In this document: one piece after another, positions 22,258-23,189 of the stretch | Layout of the letters: the number at the start of each line of letters is the position of its first letter | How positions within the stretch are numbered: position 1 is the first letter of the stretch | Source: an uncultured Eubacteriaceae bacterium | Lineage (GTDB): Bacteria; Bacillota; Clostridia; Lachnospirales; Lachnospiraceae | Reading direction: 5' to 3' | Assembly: GCA_945938055.1 (NCBI GenBank) | Contig: CAMEUH010000013.1 | Coordinates: forward strand, 1-23,189 | Length of the DNA: 23,189 nucleotides | Translations under genes and position numbers: made by a program | The notes under the pieces: model-generated | The model's database searches: none | Seen by the model: the letters and a program-made list of their open reading frames with translations, nothing else | What the model was told of the DNA's origin: nothing

Positions 22258-23189
22258 ATTTTCTCCTCCTTGTCACCTCTAAGGTTCTCCGCTATTTCAC
22301 TTATTTTTTTCAATCTGTGATTTACCCCTGACTTACCAACAGGTTCCGATAACAGCATTCCCAAATCCTTCAATGGCATGTCGGGATTTTCCAGTCTTAC
22401 CCTCGCAACTTCCTCCAGCCCCTCTTTCAGACTTCCCAGGCCTACTGTATCTCGGATATACTCTATATCTTTAATCTGCTTAATCGCTGCCGCAACAGTT
22501 TTATTCAGATTAGCGGTTTCACAATTTACCTTACGATTGACACTATTACGCATTTCTTTTAATATCCTGACATTTTCCATGTTCATGAGTGCCACGTGTG
22601 CCTCCATGACATTCAGAATTTCCACAATCTGCGTCCCCTCTTTTATGTATACCACAAAACTTTTCTTTCTCTGAACAACCTTGGATTCCAGTTCAAAGGT
22701 ATTAATCATATCCCGTAGCTGCCGGGCTTTTGCCTCACTATTGCAAACCACTTCAAAATGATAGAACTTATTCGGGTCACTTAAAGAACCAGTTGCCAGA
22801 AATGCTCCACGGATAAATGCACGTTTACAACAGGACTGTTGTGTAATCAGGCTTCCCACCATAATACTCTCATCCAGTTCCATGTTATCATTCAGAATAC
22901 GGAACGCTTTTAAGATCCGCACCGCATTCTCATGCTTTCTTATGATGACAGTATACGCATTACTTTTATTCAGCCGGTTATTGGCATTAATGGCAATTTC
23001 TGCATTTACATCAAATGCCATTTTAAGCAAGCGGTAAAATTTCTGTGCTACCAGAACATTTTCCGTAGCAATCTTAATGGAGTAGGAATCCTCCTCTGAG
23101 ATCCGGATGCTGCCACACATACTGAAAATTGCTGCCAGTTCTGCAATCTGGCAATGCCTGGCACCACCCCCCCCCCCCCCCCCCCCCCC
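22254..23189 (-). CDS. whiA: WhiA, DNA-binding sporulation/cell-division regulator, 5' end missing
   Basis: WhiA has a degenerate LAGLIDADG homing-endonuclease fold plus a C-terminal helix-turn-helix; in Firmicutes it affects cell division and chromosome segregation. Seen here: ARHCQIAELAAIFSMCGSIR at the N-terminal side, then RAFIRGAFLATGSLSDP (the LAGLIDADG-like helix), a long middle, and the C-terminal LKDLGMLLSEPVGKSGVNHRLKKISEIA. The frame is open to the window end, but the last 23 bases (poly-G on this strand) would encode only glycines, so the true N-terminus (about 15-20 residues) is missing. An internal ATG at 23120 is not the start. It overlaps the HPr-like gene by 4 bases. Confidence 0.93.
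   Translation of the reverse strand, partial: GGGGGGGGGARHCQIAELAAIFSMCGSIRISEEDSYSIKIATENVLVAQKFYRLLKMAFDVNAEIAINANNRLNKSNAYTVIIRKHENAVRILKAFRILNDNMELDESIMVGSLITQQSCCKRAFIRGAFLATGSLSDPNKFYHFEVVCNSEAKARQLRDMINTFELESKVVQRKKSFVVYIKEGTQIVEILNVMEAHVALMNMENVRILKEMRNSVNRKVNCETANLNKTVAAAIKQIKDIEYIRDTVGLGSLKEGLEEVARVRLENPDMPLKDLGMLLSEPVGKSGVNHRLKKISEIAENLRGDKEEKI
23167..23189. repeat. Homopolymer of 23 C at the window end
   Basis: The last 23 bases are all C. The run interrupts the N-terminal coding region of whiA and is most simply an assembly or sequencing artefact at a contig edge. Confidence 0.9.

Noticed and set aside
1..23189. CRISPR arrays, insertion sequences, integrases, prophage genes, tRNA or rRNA genes.
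   Set aside because: No regularly spaced repeats, transposase or integrase motifs, or tRNA-like cloverleaf sequences were seen on either strand by eye.

Overview
The window is a 23 kb piece of a low-to-moderate GC Firmicutes chromosome, most likely an anaerobic clostridium of the Lachnospiraceae type. The evidence is strong AGGAGG-type ribosome binding sites, tightly packed operons with 4-base stop/start overlaps, T-box control of a tRNA-dependent amidation operon, an oxygen-sensitive [4Fe-4S]-type PurF, a whiA-HPr-like (crh) pair and an ECF thiamine transporter. The organism call is inference; no rRNA or other species marker is present. The last 23 bases are a pure C run, probably a contig-end artefact.

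Layout. 1-412 is the start of dnaE (minus), preceded by a GtrA-like membrane protein and a divergent-PAP2 membrane protein. 1382-6828 (minus) is one transcription unit: promoter, long T-box leader, aspS, gatC, gatA, gatB. The AspRS carries the RDHGG signature associated with non-discriminating enzymes. The T-box specifier reads AAC (Asn) with an overlapping GAA (Glu), so the leader, the misacylating synthetase and the amidotransferase fit together as one Asn/Gln-tRNA transamidation module. 6860-7483 (minus) is an unknown membrane-anchored protein. Its promoter overlaps the promoter of a plus-strand pair (7722-9595): a calcium-loop repeat protein and a membrane-anchored C39-like cysteine peptidase. 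9659-10568 (minus) is thiT under a TPP riboswitch that appears to act by sequestering the Shine-Dalgarno sequence. 10607-12563 (plus) is a family 2 glycosyltransferase followed by an orphan kduD.

12551-15349 (minus) is an AT-rich accessory operon: LytTR response regulator, GHKL sensor kinase, DUF2500-like protein and a small two-TM protein. A 16-bp palindrome sits just upstream. 15463-17484 is a degraded accessory patch: DUF3006-like and DUF1294-like small genes, a broken unknown gene with an in-frame stop, a lipoprotein, and the C-terminal remnant of a tandem paralogue of that lipoprotein. 17521-21466 (minus) is the purine block purC-purF-purB with its own promoter and terminator. 21509-22001 (plus) is a small PilZ-domain gene. 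22000-23189 (minus) is whiA (5' end missing) overlapping an HPr-like gene that has Glu15 instead of the phosphorylatable His15 but keeps Ser46, i.e. a Crh-like regulator.

The most informative signals are the two-codon-type T-box on the transamidation operon, the switching hairpins of the TPP leader, the duplicated and decayed lipoprotein gene, and a palindromic half-site shared by the LytTR operon and the PilZ gene. I did not find a CRISPR array, transposase, prophage, tRNA or rRNA gene.
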